Positions 1 through 6,499 are shown, counted from the stretch's first letter. The stretch is 17,894 bases of DNA from Desulfurococcales archaeon (GCA_015661855.1 DQVH01000037.1:1-17894), one strand, 5' to 3'. The notes: generated by a model not told the origin, from the sequence alone. Translations and numbers: made by a program.

Positions 1-212
1 AAACACCTCCAGAAAGTATATGTTGAGATAGTAAATGCTGTATACCAGAGTGTTTTAAGAGTAAAACCTAGAGGTTTAAGGACAATACTTCTCATTAAAA
101 TATTACATTCGATAGCTCCATAGTTTAATGCGTAATATGTTGTTACTACATCTAATATTTGTAGTAAACCTAGTACTAAGAGTATGATTAGTAGTTTCGG
201 TGAGGAGCCCGT
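1..212 (-). CDS. DUF5658-like small membrane protein, 5' part only (runs off the left edge)
   Basis: An open minus-strand frame runs off the window edge. It encodes a hydrophobic helix containing LLQILDVVTTYYALNYGAIE, followed by CNILMR. The spacing D-x-x-T-T, then G-x-x-E-x-N, then M-R is the signature I associate with DUF5658 small membrane proteins, whose role is unknown. No ATG, GTG or TTG occurs in this frame between an upstream in-frame TAG and the conserved helix. An ACG at 210-212 lies 5 nt downstream of a GGGAG Shine-Dalgarno-like motif (218-222), so the start is placed there tentatively. A TATA box lies upstream at 244-252. Alternatives are a real start lost to mutation or a sequence error, or a pseudogene. 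The frame and family resemblance are seen directly; the start is inference. Confidence 0.55.
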
Positions 213-243
213 GTATACTCCCTATACTGTATGGTGAAAGTAT

Positions 244-252
244 AGTATAAAA
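244..252 (-). promoter_or_regulatory. TATA box for the left-edge membrane gene
   Basis: The minus strand reads GGCTTTTATACT here, a good archaeal TATA element. A transcript start about 26 nt downstream would fall near 222, immediately before the GGGAG motif and the first in-frame codons of the DUF5658-like gene. Confidence 0.45.
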
Positions 253-317
253 GCCTTTGCGCACTCTTATGTAAAGGCTACATAATATTAGAGTGTTATG
301 GTTTAAGCTGCCCTCTA

Positions 318-1454
318 CTATTGTGATAGATATTTTTCATATAGTTTTGTAAGTTCCTCTGGTGGTTTTAGGAATGATCTGTTTGTCTGTACACTTTCAG
401 GTATTAGTGTTAGTACTTCATAGTCCTTTATTATTTTCTGTTGCATTAGTGCTTCATGGAACCATATGAATTTTACTTCCTCCTGTCTCGGTATGAATAT
501 TGAGAATTTGAATGTGTTTTCACCTTTCACTTTACATATTGATAGTATTGGTGCGTGCATGTACATTGCGTTAATATACTTGTTTGCCTCCTTTACACCA
601 TAGAATGTAGCGTTTAATATTAGGTAGTGTGATTTCTCAAGTGGTGCTGGTAGTATTATTGGAGCCCATCCGATTATTACTTTTCTACCCTCAATATGTT
701 TTAGATAATGGTATCTTAGTGTTTGATAGTTTATATTGACTAGTCTACCCATTTCAACATAGTCTATTAGTGGATTCTTGTAGAGTAATTGTAGTACTAG
801 GTAGTCTATTTGGTCTAGTGGCTCCTCTATGTAGGTGTCTACGAGTAGTATTGGTTCTGATGGTGCTTTAAGTACCTCATTAAACCATGATTCCCAATCG
901 TAAGTGTAATATTGTATTTGTGGATTGTAGTCTCTATCATCAACTATTGTTGTTACAATCTCTTCATCACATATACTGTAGGAGTATTCGTCTATAACTC
1001 CTCTCTCCCTCAATTTCTCTAGAAACTCTAATGCTAGATCTTTACCACCCTTAGGTATGAGTATTTTTACTTGAATATTGTGTCCTGGTGTAAGTGTTAT
1101 CCCTATACTCCTAGTAAACTCTCTATTCAACTCCTTATATGCCTCTATAAGTTTACCTTTAGCTGGCTTAATTTCCGCATAGACTACTTCATATCCTAAA
1201 GCACTTAACCTTAGTACAGGCTCTATTCTTAAACCTACACGTAGTAACCTCTGTAATCTATAGGTTATTGTACTTCTTGGAAGCTTAGTAACCCTACTAA
1301 TTTGACTAATATTTCTAGGCCCATACCTCCATATAGCCTTCAATATTGTAGCGTTAGGTACATCAATTTCTGATAGTAGTGCACTTATAACTCTTAACTG
1401 ACTAAGTGAGGTAAGTGAATCGATATACTCTTTTAAATCTACATAACCAGTCAT
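318..1454 (-). CDS. Winged-helix transcription regulator with two HTH units
   Basis: A 378-residue protein built as a tandem duplication. A first helix-turn-helix at about residues 35-75 (TILKAIWRYGPRNISQISRV, then LPRSTITYRLQRL) is followed by an alpha/beta region of about 120 residues. A second HTH-like segment at about 212-250 (DQIDYLVLQLLYKNPLIDYV, then NYQTLRYHYL) is followed by a similar C-terminal alpha/beta region. The layout resembles Lrp/AsnC-type DNA reading followed by an effector-sensing fold, but I cannot name a specific family. The ATG at 1452-1454 is preceded by AGGTG with 8 nt spacing, supporting this start. It is transcribed alone, with a TATA-like element about 80 nt upstream (1531-1540). 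No likely target operon is adjacent, so the regulon is unknown. Confidence 0.75.
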   Translation of the reverse strand: MTGYVDLKEYIDSLTSLSQLRVISALLSEIDVPNATILKAIWRYGPRNISQISRVTKLPRSTITYRLQRLLRVGLRIEPVLRLSALGYEVVYAEIKPAKGKLIEAYKELNREFTRSIGITLTPGHNIQVKILIPKGGKDLALEFLEKLRERGVIDEYSYSICDEEIVTTIVDDRDYNPQIQYYTYDWESWFNEVLKAPSEPILLVDTYIEEPLDQIDYLVLQLLYKNPLIDYVEMGRLVNINYQTLRYHYLKHIEGRKVIIGWAPIILPAPLEKSHYLILNATFYGVKEANKYINAMYMHAPILSICKVKGENTFKFSIFIPRQEEVKFIWFHEALMQQKIIKDYEVLTLIPESVQTNRSFLKPPEELTKLYEKYLSQ

Positions 1455-1822
1455 AGTATTTGCACCTTAAACTATTGGAACACCTAATCTAATGGCGAAG
1501 GTTTACCCAGTATTTAACCTCCTGAACTGATAAATATATTGCACTCTAAACATCTAATAAGGCTTACCCTTAAGGATTGATTAAATAGTATGTACACTCA
1601 CCATACAACAGAAAATACCTAGTTAAAACAATTTAAACCATAAATATCACTTGAAAGTTTAAAGTACGAGTATATAATGTTAAAATGAGTGGTTAAACTA
1701 TTAAATAACTAGACTAATACAGTGTTAGAAATTACCTAAAATGTTTAGAGTGTATAGATAGTGGGGGTTAATGTTGGTTATTTGGAATTCTATTGAGCGT
1801 CTTCTAATTTAATAATGTATAG
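1455..1822. other. Gene-poor 368-nt intergenic stretch
   Basis: Very AT-rich. I found no convincing ORF, tRNA, or C/D box arrangement on either strand. It holds a minus-strand TATA-like element, AATATATTTA (1531-1540), which would start the HTH regulator transcript near 1508 with a leader of about 55 nt. Inside that leader is an imperfect inverted repeat, AGGTTT...TAACCT, around 1499-1521. The rest (about 1560-1822) is the 3' side of the YdjM-family gene, and I see nothing recognisable in it. Confidence 0.5.
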
Positions 1823-2263
1823 TTATATCCCTACGCAGTTTACTATGTATTTTACGATTAGGATTAACCCTATAACTATAAAGGCTATATTGAGGAGTGG
1901 GTTATCGTATCTAGCTTTAGTAAATCTAATTCTCCTATTACTTATAGGGTAGAAGAGTGTAACTCCAGTTTTAGTAAATGCGTCAGATAGAATGTGCGAC
2001 ATATAGCCTATAGTGAATGCCCAAACATAGTTAAAGTTGTATATACTAGTTAACTTCAGTAATACCGCTACTATAGTAGAGATTAACATTAACGAGAACA
2101 CGTTATGTAGTAGCACTCTATGCTTATACTTTAAGTCTAGATCTGGTACTATTGAACCTAAGAATGCTGAAAAACCACACCAAGCTAGTATTTTTAGCTG
2201 AGGGTTATTAAGGTATATAGCTAAGCCTAAACCGAAAACTATGTGTGTTATCCTCTTCACCAT
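1823..2263 (-). CDS. YdjM/DUF457-family membrane-bound putative metal-dependent hydrolase
   Basis: A polytopic membrane protein of about 146 residues with the family signature spread across it: an N-terminal THIVFGLGLA segment, then IVPDLD-x3-KHR, a histidine further on (LLHN), GYMSHILSDAFTKTGVTLFY, and a downstream RR. These Asp and His residues are the presumed metal ligands of the family, whose substrate is not established; bacterial YdjM is SOS-linked. About four hydrophobic helices are visible. The frame stays open upstream to an ATG at 2338, but that codon lies upstream of the predicted transcript start (about 2301). The ATG at 2261-2263 has GGTG 8 nt before it and begins with the conserved MVKRITH, so I chose it. 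Confidence 0.8.
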   Translation of the reverse strand: MVKRITHIVFGLGLAIYLNNPQLKILAWCGFSAFLGSIVPDLDLKYKHRVLLHNVFSLMLISTIVAVLLKLTSIYNFNYVWAFTIGYMSHILSDAFTKTGVTLFYPISNRRIRFTKARYDNPLLNIAFIVIGLILIVKYIVNCVGI

Positions 2264-2322
2264 AGCAAATACACCGTATACTGTGTGAAATGGTGAAAGT
2301 TTTGGGTTTTTACTATTAGGAG

Positions 2323-2332
2323 TATATTTATA
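2323..2332 (-). promoter_or_regulatory. TATA box for the YdjM-family gene
   Basis: The minus strand reads CTATAAATATACT. The predicted transcript start is near 2301, giving a leader of about 38 nt to the ATG at 2263. The box lies only about 10 nt from the plus-strand TATA-like element (2339-2348) proposed for the sRNA, forming a compact divergent promoter pair. Confidence 0.5.
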
Positions 2333-2371
2333 GAGCATAAAAATATAATTACGTAACTGCTATAAAATATT

Positions 2372-2430
2372 ACGGGATGAAGAGACTTGCCCCCCAGAGA
2401 TAGAGTGATGAAATTACCGTGGTCTGACCC
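2372..2430 (+). ncRNA. Probable C/D-box guide sRNA (16S rRNA 530-loop guide)
   Basis: The order of boxes fits an archaeal 2'-O-methylation guide: C box ATGAAGA (2377-2383, one mismatch to RUGAUGA), an 11-nt guide, D' box CAGA (2395-2398), a 6-nt spacer, perfect C' box GTGATGA (2405-2411), a 12-nt guide AATTACCGTGGT, and D box CTGA (2424-2427). The 12-nt guide can pair over 11 consecutive positions, two of them G-U, with GCCGCGGUAAU of the 16S 530 loop. The +5 rule would place the methyl on the C equivalent to E. coli 528. The first guide, GACTTGCCCCC, resembles the complement of the GGGG...AAGUCGUAACAAGG region near the 16S 3' end but differs by about one nucleotide from the consensus I remember. 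A plus-strand TATA-like element (2339-2348) is correctly spaced upstream. Boxes are seen; targets are inferred from memory of rRNA. Confidence 0.6.
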
Positions 2431-2528
2431 ACACTCCACTATAAGTATGTGGAGGAGAAGATACTATACGTATTACCTGTAGGGGTATTGTTAATTCATT
2501 ATAGACTTACATTATGGAGGTTATAGTT

Positions 2529-3233
2529 TTGACGCATCTTGTGAAAACTCATATTAAGGGTCTTGATGAAGCTCTTGGTGGGGGGTTTCCACGTCCAGGA
2601 ATAGTTCTCGTAGTGGGACATCCGGGTACAGGTAAAACTATATTATCGATTCAGTATTTAGCTGGTAGAGCGTTAAGGTATGGTGAGAGAGGATTATACA
2701 TTCTTACATCACAACCTCTAAAAACGTTAAATCTAGAATTATCAGGTTTAAATATTGGATTTAATGATGCAGTTAGTAAGGGATTACTAGATATTCTTGA
2801 ATTTCTACCTGTAATTGAGAGTACTACAGCTAAAACATTAATCGATGAAATAATTTCACGTATAGAGCAGGGTAGATACGTCAATATTGTGGTTGATAGT
2901 GTAACAGCTTTAGTATCGTTATTTTCGCCTAGAGAGGTTAGAACACTCCTATCATACATATTAAAGTGTATTGTAGCACATGATATGACGTGTATTCTCA
3001 TAGGTGAACTACCATTAATAGGTAAAGCGTATCTTCCAGCAATTGAAGAGTTTATAGCGGATATGCTAATAAAAGTGGAGTTTGTTGAAACAGCAAATAA
3101 GCTTATGATAAGACTTATACCAATTAAGTCACGTGGCTCACTAATTACAAGGAAATACTACGAAGCTACAATTACTAAAGATGGGTTTGAACTAGTAGGA
3201 GAGATAACATTACATACTCCTAAACCTAAGTAA
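2529..3233 (+). CDS. Single-domain KaiC/RadA-like ATPase
   Basis: A RecA-fold ATPase of about 234 residues with the KaiC-type opening IKGLDEALGGGFPRPG, Walker A GHPGTGKT (residues 30-37) and a Walker B strand NIVVDS (Asp about 123). There is one ATPase domain only, against two in cyanobacterial KaiC. Archaea carry many such proteins, usually of unknown role. No DNA-binding N-domain like that of RadA is present, so this is not the main recombinase. An in-frame ATG lies at 2514, but a full GGAGGT Shine-Dalgarno (2516-2521) sits inside that extension, exactly 7 nt before the TTG at 2529. The TTG is therefore the better start. Its partner and pathway cannot be deduced from the neighbours. Confidence 0.8.
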   Translation: MTHLVKTHIKGLDEALGGGFPRPGIVLVVGHPGTGKTILSIQYLAGRALRYGERGLYILTSQPLKTLNLELSGLNIGFNDAVSKGLLDILEFLPVIESTTAKTLIDEIISRIEQGRYVNIVVDSVTALVSLFSPREVRTLLSYILKCIVAHDMTCILIGELPLIGKAYLPAIEEFIADMLIKVEFVETANKLMIRLIPIKSRGSLITRKYYEATITKDGFELVGEITLHTPKPK

Positions 3234-3256
3234 TATTAACAGTTAATACTATTTTT

Positions 3257-3286
3257 AACGTTATACTTAAAATCAATCATAACGTT
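3257..3286. repeat. 8-bp inverted repeat between convergent genes
   Basis: AACGTTAT (3257-3264) and its exact complement ATAACGTT (3279-3286) are separated by 14 nt. They lie in the 115-nt gap between the convergent KaiC-like and phosphoesterase genes, with a T5 run (3252-3256) just upstream on the plus strand. They may act in transcript termination or 3'-end formation; no function is proven. Confidence 0.4.
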
Positions 3287-3348
3287 TACTAAAATATCAT
3301 GTTAAACTTTTGTTAGAGTATTTAAAGCCTACTTGGGTTTATACTGGT

Positions 3349-4098
3349 TTAGCTGATTAAGTCTCTTATACTACTTAGTGGTGGTAGTTCTAGTATTGAG
3401 CCTTCACCATCTATAACGTATGGTACCGCCTCTTCTAGAATACCTAACTCTCTAACTATTGGGGATAGATAGTTTCCTTTCTCAATTGTTATTTGGGTTC
3501 CTGAAGCGTATAAGCTTAGTGCTGGCATCACTATTAATTCCTGTCCTGTCTTTAATGGTACTTTTAGAAAGCATGGTAGTTTAGTTGTATACCCTAGCTC
3601 ATTACTAACACGAATACTTGGATGCTCATGACCTATAATTACCAGTTTTACTCTAGAGATTATATCCTGTTTAAGCTCATGTCCGTGAATTAAAAGTATA
3701 TCACCTAACATCATGTACTCATATAATGGTATATCGTATTTGTATAAGACTAGTGGTAAATAGTTATCGTGATTACCTCTAACAATATATACTTCGAGAC
3801 CTTTATCCCTTAGGAAACTGAGGAGTTTTGAAATTTCACATCTCTCCTGATGAGTTAGTTTGGAGAAGTAGTGTTTAACATCACCATTAATTACAATTTT
3901 AGATGGATTACATAAGTCAATAAGCCTATTAATTCTATCAATGAGCTTTTTAAACTGAATTCTTGGTAGAAATAGACCATAGTCAGTACAGGCTTCCTCA
4001 AAACCTAAGTGTAGATCGGTAACAACTAGTATACTAAGAGATTTCAAGTATAGTGCTGGTTCACCAAATACTACCTCTACTCCAGGGTAGAGTTCCAC
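3349..4098 (-). CDS. COG1407-type calcineurin-like metallophosphoesterase
   Basis: A 249-residue enzyme with the complete dinuclear-metal motif set: TDLHLG (Asp28, His30), NGDVKH (Asp73), GNHD (108-111), IHGHE (138-141) and GHEHP (156-160). The compact order and the C-terminal GHEHPSIRV followed by FLKVP and MPALS match the archaeal stand-alone phosphoesterases of COG1407, whose substrate is not settled. It is far shorter than Mre11/SbcD and lacks their capping domain, so I do not call it Mre11 despite nurA-herA lying nearby. The start is GTG (4096-4098) with GGTG 8 nt upstream. The gene begins 32 nt after tRNA-Lys on the same strand and may share its transcript, since no separate TATA is obvious in that gap. 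Confidence 0.85.
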   Translation of the reverse strand: MELYPGVEVVFGEPALYLKSLSILVVTDLHLGFEEACTDYGLFLPRIQFKKLIDRINRLIDLCNPSKIVINGDVKHYFSKLTHQERCEISKLLSFLRDKGLEVYIVRGNHDNYLPLVLYKYDIPLYEYMMLGDILLIHGHELKQDIISRVKLVIIGHEHPSIRVSNELGYTTKLPCFLKVPLKTGQELIVMPALSLYASGTQITIEKGNYLSPIVRELGILEEAVPYVIDGEGSILELPPLSSIRDLIS

Positions 4099-4169
4099 AG
4101 GAGAAACACCGTTAGGAATTTAGGATGGTGTGGCGGGCCCGCCGGGATTTGAACCCGGGACCTACGGGT

Positions 4170-4206
4170 ATCCCCCAACCCACCCATATAGGTGGGTGGG
4201 TTTTGT
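4170..4206 (-). other. tRNA-Lys intron 2, canonical position 37/38 (37 nt)
   Basis: The inner stem AACCCACCCA/TGGGTGGGTT is a perfect 10 bp with a 6-nt loop. The BHB is relaxed: central helix CUCU (32-35) against GGGG, with two G-U pairs, and bulges UAA and AUA. The outer helix is the anticodon stem GCGGG/CCCGU. Cutting at UA|A and AU|A leaves A37-A38 and the loop CUCUUAA. This central helix can form only after intron 1 is gone, because position 31 is restored by the first splice; that suggests an ordered removal (inference). Confidence 0.85.
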
Positions 4207-4213
4207 TAAGAGC

Positions 4214-4248
4214 CTCGGCCAGCCAGCTCCATTCGGGGAGCTGACTGT
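4214..4248 (-). other. tRNA-Lys intron 1, non-canonical position 30/31 (35 nt)
   Basis: A textbook bulge-helix-bulge motif. The outer helix GAG/CTC is followed by 4-bp CGGC/GCCG and 3-nt bulges GGA and AGG on opposite strands. The inner stem is CAGTCAGCTCC against GGAGCTGGCTG (one G-U) with a 6-nt loop. Cutting between bulge nucleotides 2 and 3 (GG|A and AG|G) removes 35 nt and restores position 31 G of the anticodon stem. The site lies inside the 5' strand of the anticodon stem rather than at the usual 37/38. Confidence 0.9.
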
Positions 4249-4305
4249 CCGCCGCTCTAACCAGGCTGAGCTACGGGCCCTCGCTATGATAATTTTCTAT
4301 GGGGG

Positions 4306-4313
4306 TTTTTAAG
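4306..4313 (-). promoter_or_regulatory. TATA box for tRNA-Lys
   Basis: The minus strand reads CTTAAAAACC, centred about 30 nt upstream of the tRNA 5' end, giving a start near 4284. It overlaps the stop codon of the gene just upstream. Confidence 0.5.
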
Positions 4314-5115
4314 TGTTTCTTGTTTCAACTTGTAGTTGCTTCAGTAACTTATCTACTACACTTAATTCTACTTCTTCACAGTAGTATCCGCTTTTACAGG
4401 GGTAGTGTAAAACTTTAACTTTAATACCGTTTATGTATAGTTTTTCAGTGTAAGTTTTCAGTGTTATAGTTGTAGGTTTAACTATTATTAGTGTTTTGAT
4501 GTTACCTAGATTCTTTAAGTGTTTTAGCTCTTTAACTATCATACTTGTATTATATGGTACTGTTTTACTTTTAGCTAGTAGTATTAGGTATTCTATGTTT
4601 AAGTTGTCTTCTTGGAGTAGATTTAGTGTTATGTATAGTGGTATTCTTGTTGAAACAGCTTTCCCCACAATTTTACTATTAATAGTAGTTATAGTGGCTT
4701 GAGATACATAGTATGTTTCATACTCTGATATGTCTATGTGTTTTCCAACTCTTACTACATAGCATTTACTGTTAACTCTTAATAGTTCTCCTTCACCAAT
4801 AATGTTACCCTTGCTACTAACTATTGATACTTTTCTACCGTGTAGATTACCATCTTTAAACCAGTTAACTACTAGAAATACGTTATCGTATCCCATATAC
4901 TCACATATTAGTCCCCCAGATTCATCGATGAATAGTATTAGACATGTACCATGCACTTTACCAACTCTATAAACGTATAGTGGTAGACCACTACGTGTAC
5001 TCATACTCTTAAATGTTAAACCGTAATACTTCCTTATGGTTTCTAGTAGGCTTACACAAACACCATCAATACATATACTATTACTTAAATTAACAAGTTT
5101 ACTATCTAAACTCAT
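4309..5115 (-). CDS. Hypothetical protein, 268 residues, family not recognised
   Basis: I do not recognise this protein. It is soluble-looking, with no signal peptide or membrane helix. It has a mixed alpha/beta composition, several scattered cysteines (N-terminal CIDGVC; C-terminal YPCKSGYYC) and a Lys-rich middle. The two Cys pairs might bind metal, but their spacing does not match a family I know. The ATG at 5113-5115 sits about 26 nt downstream of a TATA element (TTATAA, 5138-5143), so the message would be leaderless or nearly so; a weak GGTG lies 11 nt upstream. It ends just before tRNA-Lys on the same strand. The codon pattern is similar to its neighbours and I see no sign of transfer. 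Confidence 0.6.
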   Translation of the reverse strand: MSLDSKLVNLSNSICIDGVCVSLLETIRKYYGLTFKSMSTRSGLPLYVYRVGKVHGTCLILFIDESGGLICEYMGYDNVFLVVNWFKDGNLHGRKVSIVSSKGNIIGEGELLRVNSKCYVVRVGKHIDISEYETYYVSQATITTINSKIVGKAVSTRIPLYITLNLLQEDNLNIEYLILLAKSKTVPYNTSMIVKELKHLKNLGNIKTLIIVKPTTITLKTYTEKLYINGIKVKVLHYPCKSGYYCEEVELSVVDKLLKQLQVETRNT

Positions 5116-5137
5116 AACGTTAATACACCAGGTAGAG

Positions 5138-5143
5138 TTATAA
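5138..5143. promoter_or_regulatory. Palindromic TATA element, possibly serving both strands
   Basis: TTATAA is symmetric. At about 26 nt it predicts a minus-strand start at about 5115 (the ATG of the 268-residue gene) and a plus-strand start at about 5167 (just before the candidate C box at 5171). Direction is inferred from spacing only. Confidence 0.4.
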
Positions 5144-5166
5144 GTCTAACTAGGCGAAATATATTA

Positions 5167-5228
5167 TTGGATGATGAAGCCGACATAGACGTTAACTATT
5201 GGATGTCGAGGGGTCGATTGTCTGACAA
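5167..5228 (+). ncRNA. Candidate C/D-box sRNA with a guide to the 23S peptidyl-transferase region
   Basis: Perfect C box ATGATGA (5171-5177) and D box CTGA (5222-5225) are present. A degenerate C' ATGTCGA (5203-5209) lies exactly 12 nt before the D box. The 12 nt after the C box, AGCCGACATAGA, pair over 9 consecutive bases with AUGUCGGCU of 23S rRNA (E. coli 2503-2511) and at two further positions beyond one mismatch. No clear D' box is present. CGACAT (5181-5186) can instead pair with ATGTCG (5203-5208) in a hairpin, so this is weaker than the other two sRNAs. It overlaps the 5' end of the following zinc-ribbon frame. Confidence 0.35.
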
Positions 5229-5428
5229 TTAAATCTAACTCTTTCGGGAAGGAGTATAAGGTTATTACATGTCCTCACTGTGGTTTTAAAGGTAGACCTA
5301 GAGATTTCTGGCTACTATATGAAGGTGATGTATATATTGATCAGTATAGTCTCGCTGTTAAGGGTGAAAGGGAGAGACTATTACTAATATGTCCTAAGTG
5401 TGGTAAGGCATTTAATGTTGAAGTTTAG
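5222..5428 (+). CDS. Small zinc-ribbon protein with no canonical start codon
   Basis: The frame ends at TAG 5426-5428 and encodes two zinc knuckles, TCPHCGF and ICPKCGK, about 41 residues apart, around an aromatic-rich core (RPRDFWLLYEGD). This is a two-knuckle zinc ribbon that would bind one Zn; its role is unknown. The frame is open from an upstream TAG (5186-5188), yet has no ATG, GTG or TTG. A CTG at 5222 lies 8 nt after GAGGGG (5208-5213), and is given as a provisional start. Alternatively TTG at 5218 begins M-S-D-N and hits TAA at once; a single +1 shift there (one extra T) would give MSDN-KSNSFGKEYK, so a sequence error, a mutation or recoding is possible. A perfect palindrome, ATTGTC-T-GACAAT (5217-5229), overlaps this start. 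Confidence 0.6.
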   Translation: MTIKSNSFGKEYKVITCPHCGFKGRPRDFWLLYEGDVYIDQYSLAVKGERERLLLICPKCGKAFNVEV

Positions 5429-5445
5429 ATTGGAGCCGACATTTT

Positions 5446-5934
5446 CTACTCTCTATTCCAGTGGCTTACACCTTTAATCATGTCTATTGCGTGATCTACT
5501 TCTGGTAGTAGTATTTCATTTAATGCTAGTTCAACTGCACTAGTACTACCAGGTATTACAGTAACTAGTGTATTATTGTATACTCCAGCTACTGCTCTAG
5601 AAAGCCAAGCTCTACACCCAATCCTATTATATGATATTAGGCGGAAGAGCTCACCAAATCCAGGTATCTCCTTCTCAAATAGTGGTTTTACTGCTTCAAC
5701 AGTTACATCTCTAGGGCCTATACCTGATCCACCAATCAATACTACAACTCTACACCCCCTATTAATAGCGTTATTCAGTGCACTCCTAATCTTCCCTATA
5801 TCATTTGGTACAATAGTGTAGTAGGATACTCTATACCCTTTACTCTCAATAATGTTTTTAGCTTTTACACCACTAGTATCTCTAGCTAGACCCCTGTATA
5901 CTCTATCACTTACAACTATAACTCCGAAATCCAT
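5446..5934 (-). CDS. moaB: Molybdenum cofactor biosynthesis protein MoaB (molybdopterin adenylyltransferase)
   Basis: MogA/MoaB-fold protein of about 162 residues. It has VVSDRVYRG near the N-terminus, the nucleotide/MPT-binding GGSGIGPRDVTVEA, the following IPGFGELFR, and the C-terminal VIPGSTSAVELAL. These are the diagnostic blocks of the family that adenylates molybdopterin before metal insertion, acting in the cytosol. The length is typical. A TTG 12 nt upstream (5944-5946) would also be in frame, but it directly abuts a GGGG; the ATG at 5932-5934 has GAGAG 5 nt before it and is preferred. It follows the NfeD-like gene by 20 nt and is probably cotranscribed. A second molybdopterin-domain gene lies at the far right of the window. 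Confidence 0.9.
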   Translation of the reverse strand: MDFGVIVVSDRVYRGLARDTSGVKAKNIIESKGYRVSYYTIVPNDIGKIRSALNNAINRGCRVVVLIGGSGIGPRDVTVEAVKPLFEKEIPGFGELFRLISYNRIGCRAWLSRAVAGVYNNTLVTVIPGSTSAVELALNEILLPEVDHAIDMIKGVSHWNRE

Positions 5935-5954
5935 TAATACTCTCAACCCCGTAG

Positions 5955-6347
5955 TTACTCTACTCTTTTAACCTTTACTATTAACCCCTCTCTATCAACA
6001 ATTAAGACTTTAACTCCTTTAGGTATAGTTTTCTCATTTCTATCACTACTTTCAGCAACCCATAACACTCCATCAACTAGAATTAAACCTTTAGGGTTAA
6101 GTTCTTCAACAACCTCCCCTACCTTACCAATAATGTCTAGAGTACTAGGTTTTGATAATGCCTTGTATGCTTTATAAAATAATAGTATGAGTATGGTTAA
6201 ACTTACAGCTAGTACGGTAAGTGTTACTACTATTGGAGTCTTAATAATTATGAGTATTAGTAGAATAGCAGTTGCAACTAATATTTCATCTATAATTGAT
6301 AGTAGTGCTTTAATAAGACTACTCTTAAGCTTAACACGTTCTATCAT
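5955..6347 (-). CDS. Short NfeD-like membrane protein
   Basis: A 130-residue protein. Two adjacent hydrophobic helices (about 21-44 and 47-64) are followed by a soluble C-terminal domain of about 60 residues (IIGKVGEVVEELNPKGLILV, then a G-V-x-W strand and PKGVKVLIVDREGLIVKVKR), which reads as the OB-fold of the NfeD C-terminus. Short NfeD proteins work with stomatin-like slipins at membranes, but no slipin gene is visible here. The ATG at 6345-6347 has a GGAGGT 12 nt upstream and a closer AGG. A TATA-like ACTATATATTG near 6376-6384 lies about 30 nt upstream. It leads the probable operon with moaB. Confidence 0.75.
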   Translation of the reverse strand: MIERVKLKSSLIKALLSIIDEILVATAILLILIIIKTPIVVTLTVLAVSLTILILLFYKAYKALSKPSTLDIIGKVGEVVEELNPKGLILVDGVLWVAESSDRNEKTIPKGVKVLIVDREGLIVKVKRVE

Positions 6348-6499
6348 ATCCTAGTGTTTACCTCCACTCTACAATATATAGTTGACACTGTTATGTTATT
6401 AGCTGTTATACACTGCTCTTTAATAACTCTGAAATATTATAGATACACAGTATGGGTTAGAGTAGTATGGGTATAGTTTAGAGAGTGTATGTGAGATAG

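Larger units (their letters stand above)
4131..4280 (-). tRNA. tRNA-Lys(CUU) with two introns and an encoded CCA
   Basis: The minus strand folds as a full cloverleaf once two introns (4214-4248 and 4170-4206) are removed. Acceptor GGGCCCG pairs perfectly with CGGGCCC, followed by discriminator G and an encoded CCA (4131-4133). The D stem is GCTC/GAGC; the T arm is CCGGG-TTCAAAT-CCCGG; the anticodon stem is GCGGG/CCCGT with one G-U. The anticodon loop CTCTTAA has anticodon CTT at 4208-4210, so it decodes AAG. The mature length is 78 nt including CCA. The discriminator G and the overall body match archaeal tRNA-Lys. A TATA element (4306-4313) sits about 30 nt upstream of the 5' end. Confidence 0.95.

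Noticed and set aside
3349..4098. Calling the phosphoesterase Mre11/SbcD because nurA-herA is nearby
   Set aside because: It is only 249 residues, lacks the Mre11 capping domain and has no Rad50 neighbour; COG1407 fits better.
4130..4312. A 60-residue plus-strand ORF with GPPGFEPGT
   Set aside because: It is the antisense of tRNA-Lys; this peptide word is a known artefact of translating tRNA T-arms backwards.
4919..4932. A 14-bp perfect palindrome, ATTCATCGATGAAT, inside the 268-residue gene
   Set aside because: It is internal to coding sequence with no nearby promoter; I judged it a chance palindrome.
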